The notes under the pieces were generated by a model. It saw only the letters and a list, made by a program, of their open reading frames with translations. It was not told the origin of the DNA and made no database searches. The translations under genes and the position numbers were made by a program. This document shows positions 63,156 to 64,000 of a stretch of DNA of 64,000 bases, in pieces. Numbering within the stretch: the stretch's first letter is position 1; each line of letters begins with the position of its first letter. Origin of the DNA: Candidatus Olsenella pullistercoris (GTDB lineage: Bacteria > Actinomycetota > Coriobacteriia > Coriobacteriales > Atopobiaceae); contig DXBM01000050.1 of the NCBI GenBank assembly GCA_019116525.1, forward strand, positions 62,001 to 126,000, given 5' to 3'.

Positions 63156-64000
63156 ATGGAGGACAGAGCATTGCTGCCAGTTAACGAGCAACTCAAGGTG
63201 ATCACGTCCGGAACGATGCAGATCGTGCCGCTCGACGAGCTGAAGAAGAAGCTCGAGAAGGGCACTCCGCTCAACATCAAGCTGGGCGTTGACCCCACGT
63301 CGCCGGACCTCCACCTCGGCCATGCCGTGCCGCTGCGCAAGATGCGCCAGTTCCAGGACCTGGGCCACAACGTGACCCTCATCATCGGCAACGGCACCGC
63401 CCTCATCGGCGACCCGTCCGGCCGCGACTCCACCCGCCCGCCCCTCACCGAGGAGCAGGTCGAGGCCAACGCCAAGACCTACGTCGAGCAGGCCATGAAG
63501 GTCCTCGACCCCGAGAGGACCACGATCGTCCACAACGGCGACTGGCTCAAGGGCCTCAACCTCGGCGAGATGCTCGGCCTCATGAGCAAGTTCAACGTGG
63601 CCCGCATCCTCGAGCGCGAGGACTTCCACAACCGCTACACCGAGGGCAAGTCCATCGCCCTGCATGAGTTCATCTACCCGGTGCTCCAGGCCTACGACTC
63701 GGTGGTCATTAAGGCCGACCTCGAGATGGGCGGCAACGACCAGATCTTCAACCTCCTCGCTGGCCGCGACCTCATGCGCGCCATGGGCATGGAGCCGCAG
63801 GTGGCCCTCACGATGCCGCTTCTGGTGGGCACCGACGGCCACAAGAAGATGTCCAAGAGCTACGGCAACTACATCGGCCTCACCGACGAGCCGGCCGACA
63901 TGTTCGGCAAGGTCATGTCCATCACCGACGAGCTCGTGCCGCTCTACTGGCGCCTGTGCTCCACGGCGAGCATCGAGAGGATCGACGCGATCGACGCCGC
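63156..64000 (+). CDS. tyrS: Tyrosyl-tRNA synthetase, 3' end cut by window
   Basis: At least 281 codons open to the window end. Class I signatures are LHLGHAVPLRK (HIGH motif), GGNDQIFNLLAGRDL for tyrosine-binding enzymes of the TyrZ subgroup, and KKMSKSYGN (KMSKS). It activates tyrosine and charges tRNA-Tyr. ATG at 63156 starts MEDRALLPVNEQ, a normal position for this subgroup. No T-box precedes it, in contrast to pheST. Confidence 0.93.
   Translation, partial: MEDRALLPVNEQLKVITSGTMQIVPLDELKKKLEKGTPLNIKLGVDPTSPDLHLGHAVPLRKMRQFQDLGHNVTLIIGNGTALIGDPSGRDSTRPPLTEEQVEANAKTYVEQAMKVLDPERTTIVHNGDWLKGLNLGEMLGLMSKFNVARILEREDFHNRYTEGKSIALHEFIYPVLQAYDSVVIKADLEMGGNDQIFNLLAGRDLMRAMGMEPQVALTMPLLVGTDGHKKMSKSYGNYIGLTDEPADMFGKVMSITDELVPLYWRLCSTASIERIDAIDA

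Overview
The window is 64 kb of GC-rich actinobacterial DNA. Gene content and style point to the class Coriobacteriia, most likely an Olsenella/Atopobium-type anaerobe (inference). Supporting points are the two-activase acyl-CoA dehydratase activator, the Tad pilus operon, a tannase-like lipoprotein, an LPNAG wall-anchored protein, D-lactate dehydrogenase beside pyruvate kinase, and -10 boxes of the TAGAAT/TATGCT type. No plasmid, prophage or CRISPR signature was seen; most of the window looks like chromosomal core with accessory patches.

Layout. 1-6.7 kb: a class-3 lipase-like protein cut by the window edge, a giant CoA-dehydratase activase broken by one in-frame TAG, and a TetR regulator. 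7-11.6 kb: a phenylalanine T-box leader, pheS-pheT and a zinc phospholipase C-like protein. 11.7-15.9 kb: an accessory patch with a serine recombinase, a small winged-helix protein and a repeat-built LPNAG surface protein. 16-21.5 kb: sugar and fermentation genes (a D-2-hydroxyacid dehydrogenase, a GH13 glucosidase, and the ldhA-pyk pair). 21.8-26 kb: a Ca-type P-ATPase and RsgA. 26.2-35.8 kb: a compact Tad/Flp pilus operon with translationally coupled genes (cpaB, tadZ/cpaE, tadA/cpaF, tadB, tadC, flp, a small membrane protein, a second pilin-like protein, two TadE proteins and a TadG-like protein), followed by a DUF192 protein and a zinc-ribbon/FHA protein. 35.9-46 kb: a DUF2207 membrane protein, tRNA-Phe, acylphosphatase, a tannase-like lipoprotein, BrnQ, a cyclophilin lipoprotein, CarD, an ACT protein and citrate synthase. 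46-54.4 kb: Kup, an S10 peptidase, an RlmKL-like methyltransferase and phosphoglucomutase. 54.5-64 kb: a response regulator/ABC transporter/histidine kinase module of the peptide-immunity type, YbjQ, a C39-like protein lacking its cysteine, a class A penicillin-binding protein and the start of tyrS.

The most unusual layer is intergenic. At least ten gaps carry an inverted-repeat word that is different at each locus, usually present in three or more copies with one inverted. Many of these sit next to a constant motif, GGCGAGAAGAAC or its complement. The extreme case is an 18-bp palindrome repeated five times at exactly 30-bp steps plus two outlying copies (49935-50187). A separate GGGAC-type hairpin family (7081, 10861, 44374) resembles REP sequences, and one copy sits inside the T-box leader. 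I know of no described system with this architecture and flag it as the main candidate for something new.
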